In this document: in pieces, positions 24,591 to 38,374 of the stretch
Layout of the letters: each line of letters opens with the position of its first letter
How positions within the stretch are numbered: the stretch's first letter is position 1
Source: Caprimulgus europaeus
Taxonomy: Eukaryota > Chordata > Aves > Caprimulgiformes > Caprimulgidae
Direction: 5' to 3'
DNA: 64,000 nucleotides
NCBI GenBank assembly: GCA_907165065.1
Contig: OU015528.1
Coordinates: 75,993,474-76,057,473 of the forward strand
Notes under the pieces: model-generated
The model's database searches: none
Told to the model about the DNA's origin: nothing
The model's input: only the letters and a program-made list of their open reading frames with translations
Translations under genes and position numbers: made by a program

Positions 24591-27500
24591 AGCATTTGAA
24601 CGGGTGAGAAAAGGAAGAAGCCGAGTGCCTGTATAAACAAAGCTGCCAAAATTGACATGCTGCATTACAGCAGGGGCTCGAGAAGTCTTTCAACGTGTGT
24701 GTCCCAAGGATAAATGGAAAAATATATATGAGGAGAAACTGCTGACACATAATGCACTCACATACCTGGCTGAGAACATCATTGATTGTCAAGGTCACCT
24801 GGCACCAAAAAACAAATGAAGAGCCAAAAGCCCCGAGATCCTATGAAGCTCATTAGGTTTCACATCAATGTCAACCAAAAATGGGTAACATCATTTCCGT
24901 CAAGGCATCCTTCTCTGTGTATACCTGCAGTGGGTGACAGACAACTCTGCTAAAGCTGGGAATTTAATCTCAGAGAGTCTTGTGCATTTCCCCTCTCCCA
25001 TTTACTAATATTCATTATTTGTAGGACAACAGATTCCCAAATACCCAGTTCTTATGCTTTAATTAACAGTGAACAACACAGCAGTGGCTGGTGCCTTTAG
25101 ACAGAGAAGGTCATTGCTGTGGATTCCACAGTTTTGCCTGCTTAGGCAAACTTGCAGAAACATGACTGTCTGCAAAGTTTTCCCCAAAATATATCACCAT
25201 GGTCTTTTATTTTGATTCATTCTCCAAGTCCAAGCAGTATGTGTCCCTTTAAAAAAGGACAAGCCAGCTGTGGGGTTGGTATTAACTAATATATTCAGCT
25301 TGCTTTTTCCTGGGTGGTAAATTACTCAATTTCTCCGTATATCAAATTTCTCCATTAAAAAAACTAAAACAAAAGGAATAATTCCAAAACTTAACTAAAA
25401 ATCTGTGGGCCGAGCATACTCAAGTTTAAGAGCCAAAAATTATAAATAACAATACGTCATTTACTATCTTCTCCCCCTGAACTTGGCAAAAGATCTTTTT
25501 ACTGTGCCACCCAAATGACTGGAAATGTAAAACTAAATTAAAGCAACTTTTCTTCCTTCTGGATAAGCACATTTTCAGAAAACTAACTTTTAAAGATTAG
25601 TAGTCCTCACTTAGTAGTAATCCTACAGATAAGATTTAATCTGTAGATCAATTTTGCTAACATTAAAAAAACCAAACCAAACCAAAAAAACAATTTCACA
25701 GTCTTTCAGTGCACAGGTGAAAATCATACTTCTGTACCACTGATTTCATTATTATGTAGCATCATATTATATATGATTGTCTTTCTATAGTACTATGATA
25801 TGTTATTATATGGAATAATTGCTCAATGATTAAAACAGAAGTTTCAGAACTAGAAAGACCACTTGACCAAAGTGTATTTTGCACAGTAGCTCCATGTTTT
25901 TCACCCTTGTGGGTGAAGGGAGTCTAGGACTGAGCTATAAAACTTGACATGTTAAAGAAAAAATAACAGAAAGTAGGAATATGCTTGGGGTGCCAACATC
26001 TACTGGTCTAAAATGGGAACCAGATCAAATTGTGTCAAATGCTACATAAAACACATTACAGGAGAATCTCCATCCTTTTCAATTTCAATGGGAAAAAAAA
26101 AGAAAAAAATGGAAAGAAAAAAGAAAAAAAAAAAGTGAACACAGTTACTATGTTACACATACCAGGCAGTGGCTAAACCATGACTAGATGGAGTAAAGGC
26201 AGCTGGGATTTTAAATCATCTATATTTATTAGATCATATATTGCTAAGATTACTGTCTCAAGGGAAGGAGAGGTGAGAGACGTAATAACACCAGTGATGA
26301 TTAAAAAAAAAAAAATATCCATCTTGACATTCAGAGCCCAGGCTGAACATGCAGATCTGGCAGTTAAAATAGCAACCTGGTGTTCTCTTACATACTCAAG
26401 TTCTTGCAATAGCACACTAAGAAGTTTGAGTCATAATACTTCATAGCGTCAAAGGCCTCAAGTACCTGTATTTTCCAGACACTAATCCTGTAACCTTGCA
26501 AAAATTTTAGTGCATGTGCAAACTACAAGGTGTTCCTGCAGAACTCATAATAAAATACTGAGGCAAGATATTTAATCTGACCACCTTTTATGAGGCAGTT
26601 CCACCAGATCCTGAAGCACCAATAGTCTAATTGAGCCTATAGTTTAGGAGTTGCCTCTATTAAACAGAAATAGAACCACTGAATGAATCCAAAATTTAAA
26701 TTTGAAAGCAAAACTACGTTTCCTACAGGATCCCCTCCCAGCACAATGCAAAAGTGTACACAGAAAAAAAAAAAAAAATCTATAATTTTGCCAATTTTCT
26801 GGTACCATTGACCTTCCTGTATTGCAGATATTAACTACAGCCAATCCCAGGCATTGGACTTAAAATCAGACTGAATGTAAACCCATCCCTCTTGAAAACA
26901 ACAAACCTCCTCATCCTCTTTTCAGACAAAATAGATGAAGATATAAAATAAAAAGGACTTTTCACCTGAACTGTACTTAACAGGGCAGTTTTATATAGAA
27001 AGGAAATTAAGTTTTACTTGCAAGGATTTAATTCAAGCATGCATGCACAATACACAGTAGGAAACTGCAATCTTCAGGTATCTGATACACCTACAGAAAT
27101 ACTTCCTCCCAACCCCAAGGCCTGGCTGGGATAGCACGAGTGTGTGCTCCAATGTACCAATATGTCCAAAAAGCTCAGAATATTTACTTTAAAATACTAA
27201 TAACTGGCTATAAAGTTAATCTTTAAAAGATGCCACCAAAAAGCCACAAAAATAACAGCACAGCTCAGTATTACTTTAATTTTGATTTAACGATGTGTAG
27301 CTTGGCACAAAAACTCATTCTGATTTCACTTCGGTAGTGCAAAACTTGTCATCAGATCCCTTTCTAATCTTACTTCAATAAAATATGCTTGACATCAAGA
27401 TCCATATACATTGCTTTCAATACTGCCTATAAACACGTCTCTCTGCTTAGCTTTAAATGGAACCTCAGGGTACAAAGCAATACAACACAAAAATAATTGT

Positions 27501-28269
27501 GCCATTTTATGGTTGTGAAAGCTGTGCAACTTTAAAAGCACAGCTCAACAAATTGGAATGATAAAAACATCTTTATTACACACAATTTTAAGGTATATAT
27601 ATTTTTTAAATTCATGTCATGATGAAAGAGCTAATGAAGAGATGAAAGGAAAACAGAGGTTATTTTCAGAGAATTAAAATGCTCAGCACGGCCCAGAGAC
27701 AGCAATAATATAAAAATGTACGTCTAGGGACTTAGTAAATTCACCTAAACAGGCTGGCATCTGCATGAATGGAAACACAATTGCTTTTAATATCAAGCCG
27801 TCAGCCTGTTGTGTTTCATAACGACAAAGGAAATTCAAACAAAACAGGAGAGTTGCTTTGTAATTGCAGGGGAAGCACAAGCAAATGCTGCCTCCATTTT
27901 ATTCAGTACAAAATTACTGGAGTTTGCACTGCACGGGAGTATTTCCATTCTAAAGAACTTCAAATATTAATTAATAAAATAATTAATAATAAAACCACCA
28001 AAAAAACCCCACAATCTGAGACGGACCTTTGAACTAATTGTCAGTAAGAGGCATTTGTTCTACACACTGCCCATGGTTGGAAGCTTAAGAGTTAGTAATC
28101 CTTTCTGCCCAAGCACCTTTTTTTCAATCATTGTGTTACTAGAGGTAAAACCAAAGCCCACAGCCCTGGAGGAGAGGGCTTAGTTACAAAGCAGCAGCTA
28201 GAAGAGGAAGGATAACTTTGTGTTTATTGCAGAAGGCTTTTCTCCACAGGACCTGGATTATCATTTTCA
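24591..28269. other. Gene-free AT-rich stretch
   Basis: No coding homology or repeat family recognised. Simple sequence: A/C-rich near 25660-25695, A-rich at 26093-26134, A-runs near 26304 and 26765-26778, and an ATTAATAAT-rich segment near 27965-28000. Confidence 0.45.
26093..26134. repeat. A-rich low-complexity tract
   Basis: About 42 bp of A broken by G and one TGG. Simple sequence. Confidence 0.85.
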
Positions 28270-28350
28270 TTTTTGACAGAGGATTTCCATGTCACCTTGG
28301 GCAAGGCACCTAATTATACCCATTCATATAATGGTAACAACTATTCCCTT
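28270..28350 (+). mobile_element. MIR-like SINE remnant (+)
   Basis: CATGTCACCTTGGGCAAGGC (28289-28308) is very close to the most recognisable part of the MIR core (tGTGACCTTGGGCAAGtcAC), and it is followed at the expected distance by ATAATGGTAACAA, resembling the TGTAAAATGGggATAA block. The flanks have decayed beyond recognition. Confidence 0.6.
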
Positions 28351-28584
28351 TTTCTTTTGCCTCCTCCAGCCATACATTCTCACAGAAAAGCATGTGTTAG
28401 AGCATGCATGTTCACTGCCAAGCACAACAAATTCCACTGTCCACCTCCAACCCCCAACGCCACGGTTTTTGTTAGCAACCCACATCTGTGTGCGCACTCA
28501 GGGCTAGTCAGGACAACTGCTGAAATATGTTCTAGATAAACTTTTTCCTAGGTTTTTCTTGTTTTATTCTGGCTTGTTGTTGGG

Positions 28585-28618
28585 TTTCTTTTTTTTCTTT
28601 TTTTTCTTTTTTTTTTTT
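28585..28618. repeat. T-rich low-complexity tract
   Basis: About 34 bp of T interrupted by single C residues, followed 3' by A-rich and (CAA)n-like sequence up to about 28690. Confidence 0.85.
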
Positions 28619-30315
28619 AAATAGTTTAGTGGAATGAAGAAAGAAAAATAAAACCAAAAAAAAATCAACAACAACAACAAAAGAACAAACCAATCTTGTG
28701 AAAAATTCAGCTGCAGTGTCCAGTCACTACTCTCAGCTCTGGACTCCACCTATTAGGTAGATAATGGCAGTTCTCCCTGTGTCTCCTATGGCTGATGTAA
28801 CCATATCCCAGCCCAGCATCACAGGGTGCTGTGGGATCCTGGACTCATCTCAATGCCCTGCTGGTACCCACCACGCTCCCTTTAAGTGTGATGTTTTCCC
28901 TCATTCACCCACCCCAGTGTATAAGCATCCTACATACATAATCAATTCCACTATAAAAAATAACTAAGAAATTCCTTTGAAAAAATGAATCAGAAACTCA
29001 AAAAATCATGAATTTGATGCAACATAACATTCTGTCCCTCCCTGCCTTGGGCCAGACTCTTCTCAGACATAACCAAACTCCAGACTCTATGATCTCACCT
29101 TTTCACAGTCCACTTAAGACAAACAGATATAACTGGAAATTGGGATTTTTAAGATGGGCAAGTCTCTGACTAAGGAATCATCCTTTGAAGCACAAGTGAG
29201 TTGTGTTTGCATCCAGCATGCCCTAGAGCTCTCATGAGTTGGTGGAACAACCCACCCTGTATCCTCACAGATCTTGCCTCATTTATCAATAACTCGTAGC
29301 CACTTACACAGAAGATCCCAGTTTCCCTTATCCCACTTGGGACAAAACTGTTCAAGAAACATTGATCAAATGTAGATGCGATGAAAGAAGTGACTCTGCC
29401 TCTTTTAACACAATCCTCTGTACTGTTTAAATTGAGATAACTCAGATTTTCCATCTTCTCTTTTCTTCCCCCCTCCCCCCCCCAAAAGAAAGCAGCGAGA
29501 GAATCATTGTTTTGGCCTCAAGGCATTCATCAAGCTCTCTCATTTCTTTCTTGAGTTCAGCAGAGTAGCCACTTTATCTGGTGTGTGATTGGAGAGATTT
29601 TTTTTTTCCCCAGGAAGATACTTCATTTTAGTGTATATGGAAGGTATATTGCACATAGAAACCAGGGGAATAGAGTAGCAAGGCACTAAATCTATCTGCT
29701 AAAGAACATTTATTCAAAGACAACCACAAGGCTCAATCTAATTGACAATTTCTGCTTGGGGCCCATGATTAAAATACGAAGGCTGCTGCAGGTAAGAACA
29801 GGAAAGAACTAGCACTGCCACTGGCAAGAGCTTGCACAATAGCTGTCATGACCAGCAGTTATCACCAATTTGCTTTTAGCACCGAGCATTAACCAAGATG
29901 TGATGAAAAAAGGCTTCAACTCAACAGCAGGGTGTAGCCCAGGGGAGGAAGGGGTTGGGGAGAGCAGGAAGAGGGTTTTTGTTACAAGTATCCTCTGGAA
30001 TGTATGTTGGATATCCCAAATATGCGGGTGTAAATTGCTGAGTTTTATAGCACATTTTAGCACATTAACCCCTTCGTTGTCCCTGTTACTGTTTTGTATA
30101 GTGTTATCAATTCAGTGAGATTCTTCATAAAGATTTTCTTCCCTTCATGTCGCCTCTGCACAAAAGAAGGTACAGTATGCAGAGTTAAGAGTTTATTTCT
30201 GTTTCTGTAGAGTTCTGTGTCAATTAACCCCAACAGATGATAACAAAACTATGCTTTTGGTGTGACTCGCCAAGTGCAGCATTTTGTGATCCAACCCAGC
30301 AGTTGAGACAGCAAC

Positions 30316-30349
30316 TTTTTTTTTTTTTTTACTTTTTTTTTTTTCCCCC
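30316..30349. repeat. Poly(T) tract ending in a C-run
   Basis: Fifteen T, AC, twelve T and then five C residues. I see no CR1 or SINE body next to it. Confidence 0.85.
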
Positions 30350-30971
30350 AGCCAGCAATCAGTGGAAAGGAGATGTGGTACAACCACCGCATCAATACAA
30401 AAAAATTCAAACACTTCACACCGGCATCAATTTCATACACAGCAGAAAAAAAAAATCCTTGTGTGCAGCACGTTGTTCCTCACATGCATCTCTGAGTGGT
30501 GTACTTTGGTGCAAATACTGGTGGCCTCCCCTGTTTGATAATGCATCTGCCTGGACATCATCCCTGTCAAACTCCTTTTACAGGTCAATAGTTGCAGCAC
30601 AGGAGCTAAAGACATACCCAATCCTTTAGTCCTTCATGAGTTCAGTCCAGCTTATTTAAATCTGAATGTACCCAACCTGCTTGAAAATGGGTAACAGTAT
30701 ATCTATTTAGGTTTTTTTTTTTGAGCAGAGCCTTGACAAACTGCTCAAGCATTTGCCAGAGTTTCTGACAGATTTTGAAAGCCACGTTGTACTTAGTGGG
30801 GCCTCTCTCTGCTTGGGCTCCTCTCTAAAAAACACTCTAAATCTCACACATACACAAAAAAACCCCACCAAAAACCAAAACCCAGCCATGTAAATTAAAT
30901 TGTTCTTGTATTTGTGTCTTCATTGGACAGAAAGAAATTGCAGACAAGCATTTTGCCAGCAATTACATGAG

Positions 30972-30998
30972 TACAAATCTCTAAACCAGAGATTTGTA
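30972..30998. repeat. Perfect 11-bp hairpin, 5-nt loop
   Basis: TACAAATCTCT (30972-30982) and AGAGATTTGTA (30988-30998) are exact reverse complements around the loop AAACC. It is too short for a microRNA precursor and no U-run makes it look like a Pol III terminator. Confidence 0.85.
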
Positions 30999-32649
30999 TA
31001 AAGAAAAAAACCACCCAACTAGAGTAGAGCTATGCTTGTGGTTACAGAGTAGCTTCACTTGACCTAATTAAAAAGGTCTTTATTGTTAAACAGACATATT
31101 TATGAATTTTAAAATCTAACCTAGTCTTACTAGGCTCAGACCCAATATTGGTCTGCTTTTAATGGCAGCATTGGTTTGGGAGTTAGGTGTCTCAATCACC
31201 ACTAGAATTTAACTACAAAGGATCCAACCTATCTGAAGCCATAGCAATTTGTGACTGTTCAGAGTTTGAGAGCTCCTGGTGTAAGACTGGAGACCAAATG
31301 TTTCTGCTCAGTACTTAAATTGTCTTAACAAGATTGATCTCTGTTCTCTGCTTGGGCTAATACAGCTATCCAAGCTACCCTATAGGATGAGATTTAGGGG
31401 TCTGATGTCCAGATTCTGTTCAGATTTATGGTTTAACATTAATTTCAATTAATTTCTGGAAAAGAAGATGGACTATGGATGGTGAGGAGATGGGGGCAGG
31501 AGAAGAGAGACTTCCTCTCCAACTTTCCAAACCGTCAGTGATGAAGGCTATAGGAGAGGCACCTATACTATGAGGAGTTTCAAAGCCCTGAGAAAATCAG
31601 GTGGAAAATGGTTTATTAGTTTTATCTAGGAAGATACTAATATAATAACTACACCTGTCATCATTTATTCCAGCTTCAAGACCAGGGTTTTACACCCACT
31701 TTTCCATTTATTTCCTGTGCAAAGTTAAGCCACTTAAAATAGTTTATAATTTCATTCAGTTTTCATAAGGACTCACTTTGTAGGAAGTACAGATATCCTG
31801 TTTATTCAAATTATTCTTTAAAATAGGTTAGCTGTAAAATGTATACACAAGAAATTTGTATCAAAAGACTTTTATCAAAGCATGGAAAGTTTCCCTCTGT
31901 ACTCACTAACAGATGCAACTATCTTCATTCATACACATTTTTGAGAGGAAACCAATTATGTCACTGACTTACTCCCTTCTCTGAGGACACTCTTCCCATA
32001 GTTAACAGCCCTTGATAGATTATTTGAGGAAAAAGAGAGGGGGGTAGTTTGTATCCAAGAGCAGCAAAGAAAGCTAGAAGGTGATTAGAGTGAGGTTTGA
32101 GAGATCAAAGCAAAATATGTTATTTAATACTATATAAAAATAATTTATATTCAAAGACCTAATTAGGAATGTGTATAATGAATCCTTCTCACTTTTCACA
32201 GAGCACCATTTAATTCAAAATGCTTCAAGCTTATTTGTGTTTTTTGGAAGTGGACTAGCATCGAAATGGCAACCACAATCTCCACTGGAAAATACATATG
32301 ATTACATTGCTGCTTACAGTCCCATAACCCACTAGAAATACCATTTATGGAATTACTGTAATTCCACATCATCTCTGAGACTGTATATCATGAGCATGCA
32401 CAAGCAGGCATGACATGTTTATATCTAGGAGCCAGAATTTGTTTTGTGCTTTAAAAAGTGCTACATACCACTAACTAAGGAGTGTCCTTATATATGCAGT
32501 CTTGAATAACTGTTAATGTTTCAGCAGACCATTCACTGCACTGCAAGGAGTTATTTGGGAATTAAGAAAATTCAGTTTTATGTTCCTTGATCACCTCACA
32601 TACCACATTCATGTTACCTTCACAATATATCAACATTCCCAGTCTGGGA

Positions 32650-33320
32650 ATCATCAAACCATAGGATGGTTTGGGTTGGAAGGGACCTTAAAGATCATCC
32701 AGTTCCAACCCCCCTACCATGAGTAGGGACACCTTCCACTAGAACAGGTTGCCCAAAACTTCATCCAACCTGGCCATGAACACTTCCAGGGAGGAGCATC
32801 CACAGCTTCTCTGGGCAACCTGTTCCAGTGCCTCACCACCCTCACAGGAAATAATTTCTTCCTACTATCTAATTTAATTCTCCCCTCTTCGAGTTTAAAG
32901 CCATTACCCTACATCCTATCATCACCTGCCCTTGTCAAAAGTCCTTCCCCAGCCTTCCTGTAGCCCCTTCAGGTACTGGAAGGTCGCTAGAAGGTCTCCC
33001 TGGTGCCTACTCTTCTCCAGGCTGAACAGCCTCAACTCTCTCAGCCTGTCCTCACAGGAGAGGTGCTCCAGCCCTCATATCATCCTTGTAGCCTCCTCTG
33101 GATTCACTCCAGTAGGTCCATGTCCTTCTTTTGTTGGGGGCCCCAGAACTGGATACAATACTGCAGGAGGGGTCTCACGAGAGTGGAGTAGAGGGGGAGA
33201 ATAAACCTCCCCTGACCTGCTGGCCACTCTTCTTTCGATGCAGCCCAGGATACGGTTGGTCTTCCAGGCTGCAAGCACACATTGCCAGCTCATGTTGAGC
33301 TTCTTTTCCACCAGCAGGTC
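32650..33320 (-). mobile_element. CR1 LINE fragment: 3' UTR and reverse transcriptase C-terminus (-)
   Basis: Read on the plus strand the copy starts with a complemented tail (GAATCATCAAACCATAGGAT, then GGTTTGGGTTGGAAGGGACC), continues through the well-known CR1 antisense blocks (CCCCCTACCATGAGTAGGGA, CCTGGCCATGAACACTTCCA, TCTGGGCAACCTGTTCCAGT, GAGTTTAAAGCCATTACCC, GCTGAACAGCCTCAACTCTC) and reaches ORF2 coding sequence at about 33075-33311. Length is about 670 bp and it is 5'-truncated inside the reverse transcriptase thumb region. CR1 similarity ends near 33320, after the codons for [10 protein letters not shown]. The whole 3' UTR and tail are present, so insertion was by ordinary target-primed reverse transcription. 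The copy is moderately diverged. Confidence 0.95.
33075..33311 (-). pseudogene. CR1 ORF2 C-terminal fragment with compensating frameshifts
   Basis: The minus strand reads [17 protein letters not shown] and then [13 protein letters not shown], the region just after the palm of the CR1 reverse transcriptase (compare the 52.3-kb copy, DEKLDMGWQCVLAAQK). After GEV the frame changes to an unrelated reading because of one extra T in the GAGGTTTATTC segment near 33203, and it returns to the CR1 frame at NPEEATRMI through one lost G near 33095. The open frame is thus maintained by two opposite 1-base indels. The catalytic FADD box lies upstream and is absent. It cannot make a functional enzyme. Confidence 0.85.
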
Positions 33321-36300
33321 AGGTAGGACATTGTGTTGGTCCATGTTGTGCCACTACTTGCAGCACAAATCTTGCCCATTATTGGCCAAAGTCTCCAGGC
33401 ATCCCCCAAGATTCATCTCTACCTATTTATCTTTGGCATGCCCAGGACTTGCTTCACTTCACAGATCTTTCCTCAAGTTGTGACTACTTCTTTCTAGGAA
33501 CACATGTTTTCAGCCTACTCTTCTTTCTAGTCCCCCAAAGTTCCCCTTTACCAATCAAACAGTCTATGTGCAGAAGAACAACAAGTGATCAGCTTGCTAA
33601 TTTATGCATCAGTGTATTTTCTCTTTATTAATTGTAAGACTTAGCATGTGCCACTTCTGTTTAGTCCAGGTGTTCACAAAAATTACAACCAGCCTGTTAC
33701 CAGCTGCAGAAAGGAAGCAGCAGGCTTTTATGCTTGACAGTTCAAAAGTTCAAATGTGGACATTCACCCCCCCACATATCCCAATTATCTACCTCATGTT
33801 AGCATTCATGATTTTTTCTTCTTTTGCCTGCAACTGTCAAACATGTATTAACTCATCTCCTGCAAGTGCTTTGCTGCAGAGTCATATGATGAAGCAGAAG
33901 AATGATAAAAATCTATTTTGTATATGAATATGACACTTGTTTACTGATTACATGTATAAGATTCTTGTTCTCTGCTATTTTCATTAAGAGGTGTAAGGCA
34001 GGCACTAATCTACTGATTTATGAGTATCAGCACTATGCATTACCTCTCTCCTAGATAACCTGTTGAGTTGCTGCTACATTTCATATGAATTCCCACAAGG
34101 CAACAAGCATAACTCATAAGCTAGATACATCCCTCCCCCCTAAAATACCAAACACATTTAATCATGCCACAAATATTAGCTTTAGCCTTATGTAAGCCGC
34201 AAATGAGCACACAAATCTTACTATCACTATTTGAAGTCAAAAACACTGGCAAGACTCCCAAGTAAACCACTGTGATTTTGGAGAACACCAGGAAATTTAA
34301 GCAAAGCAGTAAAACTCAGCCTGCCCCAAACAAGCAAATATGTTGCTTTGCCAAACAAAAGTTCACAGCAAAGTTAAACACAGTATTAGAAACAACTGAG
34401 ATTCACAGAAAAGAAATGGCAAGACAGCTTCAAAACCTAATGAAAGCATACCTCCCCAAACCGGGGGTCTGTTTCTGTTTGGATATGCCAGTATGGAACT
34501 CCATCACCACTACTCTTCGAAGTCAAAACAGTTGAAGGTGGCCAGTACCTCGAAGGAGATCTCTTAACAGGAACTGGCTTAAAAACTTCCCAACCAATGT
34601 CTTAATTTTAGACTGTGCAGACTGGAAAAAAACCTGCTTGGGCTAATCTCAGGATGCAGGCAAAAGGCCAGACTCTCTTAGGAGCTCAAATTCTTAAAAA
34701 ATGCCAGCACAAAGGATTTTTGAAGCACTAGCCATCACTTTTCTGTCTCAGCGAGTGCCAGTGAGCAAGAGAATCACTTGAAAACTTGGCTATAAACCTC
34801 TCATTTTCATTTTGTTTCTTTGAAACAAATAGTTCAGCCTAACAATCTCCAGGACAAACATAGCTAAACAAAAAAGATCCCCACCCAGCACTCAGTGGTT
34901 TGAAGCCTTTGGTTTGGCTCAGAGTCTTCTTCAACAAATAAAAACATAAATACATTGTCTTCACACATAATCTGGGAACATGCAGCTAAGATTGATTAGT
35001 ACTGGTATGAAGCCTTAAAAATAACAGATCTTTAAAACAGCAAGCCATAAGCATGAGAATATAAAAGAACTAGAGTTAAACTATTTTAAATGACTTAAAA
35101 ATCTTTCCCTGAAGCACACTGTCAGAAACCTTTGCATGCTGATGTATTCTGTGGATGTTGGGCAGGAGTTTTACTTAGGTTCTATAATTCGCATTTAAGA
35201 GGACCATGCAAATTTAGCCCAGAAACAGGACTAATGCTTCCATTTGGAGTCAAGAAACATTTATATCACAAGTAGCCCAGACTGAGGGGGAAACATCACA
35301 GCTGAAGCAGAAGTGAACATGTGGTCTGAAGTTCATGTGAAATTTAGAAGAGGAATTTCTGTTACCTTGTGAGGTTAGAAATCTTTGTGTTGTTCCTATT
35401 TCAGAAACTCAGGAACTGAGAACCACAAAACAAATGTAGGTCTCAAAGCAAGTCCTAAGATTGTGCAATAATCTTAAGAGTAGAGGTAAAGAAAATCCCA
35501 CTATATGATTTTTTATATGTGTGTATATATAAAAATATATATAAAAAGTAAATTTGTGCATTTCTGACTGAACAAAAGGCTATTGACCTTAAAAGTCTTT
35601 GTGTACATGTGAGCATCTGTGCCTTTTCTCTGGGTGTTTATAGACTAGAAATCCTCATTCACATAATCCTTTTTCCCAGAGGCAAGGAAACTGGTAACTA
35701 TGAAAACTGGCAGCACTGGATTCATTACCTTTACTCCTAAAGATTTCCCAACAACAGGATGATGGGCAACACCATATTGCCCTATGATACAAATATCAAA
35801 CACCTTCACCCAATGAAGGACCTTCGGTTATTAGTCCTGTTTTCCCTTCTGCCATTGACAACAGTGCAGAAAATACAGACAATTAAAGTCCACAGTTTAG
35901 ATTGTTGCTCTCCTGAACAAAAAAATCAGTATTGAAGACTTAGGGGAAAGGGGGTGGGGGATGAAAACCCATTATTTTTCCCAACCTTAACAACCATGTT
36001 TGTGTAAAGGTTTGATCCTGTTTTAAGGCAAGAGTTGTACTTTTTCCACAGGAGGGAAAGAAGAAGTGTTCAAAATCAGCTATTTGCAAAGAAAGAAGGC
36101 AAAGATGCAAAGCAGGAGGAGTTTATTGGTGTAATTAAGTTAAGGATCAGGTTTAAGAACCACTCGAAAGTTCAACTCAGGTTTTGATGCTCATCTAACC
36201 AAACCCCTCAAATTTTACTTTTACAGACCTAAATTAACTATTGTTGATTTCAAAATAAAGTGAACAAAATAGTCCCTTCCCACTCTCTTTAGGAAGCAGA

Positions 36301-38374
36301 TATCACACACAAGTATGAGCTTAATCTCTCCCACCTTTTTAACTTCTTGCCCAGCTTCTGAGGTGCTTGGCAAGGAGGTACTAATCTCAAAAATATGAAA
36401 AGGTCTTAAACCTCCTGAAAATAGGCAGTCAAGTAAAGATAAAGCCTCTCAGGTACACCACTCCGGATAAGGACATTTTTAATCCTCACCAACAAAACCA
36501 ACCAACCAAGAAAACCCCAAACCAAAATAAAATCCAACACAAAACTAATGAAATAATAGTAAACAGAAAAAAAAAAAAAGAAAAAAAAGCCCCTAACAAC
36601 ACTGAAGCCACCAGAAATATAAAAAAATCCAAAGCAGGACCCCTCTCTCCCCAAGTCTGAATCTGCATGTGATGCAGCACAAGAGGATCCAACCAAGGCA
36701 CACACACACAAAAATGCCAAAGAAAACAGATTTCAAGAGTTCCAACTCTTCCAGAATAAACATTTCATCTCTAATATGGAAAGGTAAGGTAGAACAAAAA
36801 TGACTTGCAATCCCTTAAAAAAATAAAATAAAATTGTTTGGACATACAGGTCCTTCTACACAAAAGTAGAATTAAATGAAAATCAAAACTGGTCCAAATT
36901 ATATCAAGGCCTGCCATGCATATAATGCAGTTCTCCATCTATATATTTTCAGGTGTGCTATCCAACTTCAGAAAGTTTGAATACACAGAAAAGATCTTAG
37001 GATCTTGAAATCTTCAGGAGCCTGTCTTTTCTGGTCAGTCGAATCTAATCCTTTACCTCAGGGATATGTCTGAATTTATCTTTGATCACCATTGCATCAA
37101 GCTCCCAGGAATTAAATGAGAATCTTGTTACATTAAAACAAACTTGTTTATTATCAACCATGCACAAGCTGTTGGTATGGCTAGCTGCCACAGAAATCAA
37201 GGTTAAAAGAGGCCAGGCTTACAGCTGAAATATAACTAATATGACATTATTCTTTCAGACATTTGGTGAGGCTGGCAAATTTGTAACTCTGTAATTTACA
37301 CAACATCCCCATGACATGTGGCAGTACAGCTATTGTGTGCAGAGATTTTTATCATGGGAAGGAGGGGGAGAAATTCTACATTTTCCTAATGCAAATCTTT
37401 CCCATAACAATTTCAGAATGCATGCTGGCTGCTAAAGTATACAATTTACCTATCTGAGAGTACACAAAGTTCAAGTGGTGATGGATAATTATTTTAATGC
37501 AATGTAAAATTACATCTGGAACTCGTTGGTCCAGAAAGTGGTTAAGATACCATATATAATGCTGTTAAATAAAAGTATATGCTTTAGTAAGACAAGGCTT
37601 GAAAGATTTATTCTGTCTTTTGACTCATTCATTGCATCAATAAAGTAAATGCTGTTAGAATTCAGTATTAGGAAAGGTAGGATTTTAACGCTCTTGTATA
37701 ACACAGAATTGTCTCATGGGATCAGACAGGAGTTTGTTTTATATGACCTCCTATCCCTAAGAGGAACAAAAAGTCCACATGGATAGGGATACGTTGCCGA
37801 AAAAGGAAAGATTCTTCTTGACCTCAGATAGTAGTTGGCCAAAGCGTGAGGACTTATATCCTTCCCCATCCATTTTAATCCTATCTAATTGTAGATGTTC
37901 TCATCACCCATAATTTTTTTTTTTTCCAATTCTAAGCATTTGGCCTCCATGGAACCTACTGGCACAGTATCCTGTGAGCTAATTGTCATGTGGGTTCAAA
38001 TCTCTCAAGATTTTTTTTTTTTCTCCTTCGTGTTATGACAAAATTCAAATAACAAAAGCCTAAAACACCATTTATGAGATGTGCTTGTTATTCTGTACAA
38101 CAGTTTGCCTCTGTAATTAAACACTCCTCATAATAAAGTCTTTCTAGGTCTGAAATTAGCTAACTATTGCTGGAACCCCTCAGTTAAAACACATTTTTTA
38201 TCATCTTCCGGAAGGAATTCAAAATTGGCTGCTACTACCGAGAAGATACAAAGACACCATATATAGGTAACTGCTCTGTTCCAGATCATCTCATCTCAAG
38301 AAACCATCAAACATACTGATTATACAGCTTACTCCCTGCAAAGCTGATTTTATTCAGTAGTGCCACACTAAGCT

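Larger units (their letters stand above)
28351..32649. other. Gene-free stretch
   Basis: No coding homology recognised. T-rich tracts lie at 28585-28618 and 30316-30349, a C-run at about 29470-29482, an A/C-rich tract near 30845-30885, and an 11-bp hairpin at 30972-30998. Open frames up to 130 codons cross the T-rich tracts and translate them as phenylalanine or lysine runs, so they are not credible genes. Confidence 0.45.

Noticed and set aside
30237..30629. A 130-codon plus-strand frame
   Set aside because: It crosses the poly(T) tract and is held open partly by phenylalanine codons; no homology recognised.
31700..31790. AAAGTTAAGCCACTTAAAATAG with CAGTTTTCAT, possibly MIR-like
   Set aside because: Too few landmarks and the wrong spacing for a MIR core.
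37930..38005. GGGTTCAAATCTC near 37991 resembling a tRNA B box
   Set aside because: No convincing A box, acceptor-stem pairing or T-run terminator could be fitted around it.
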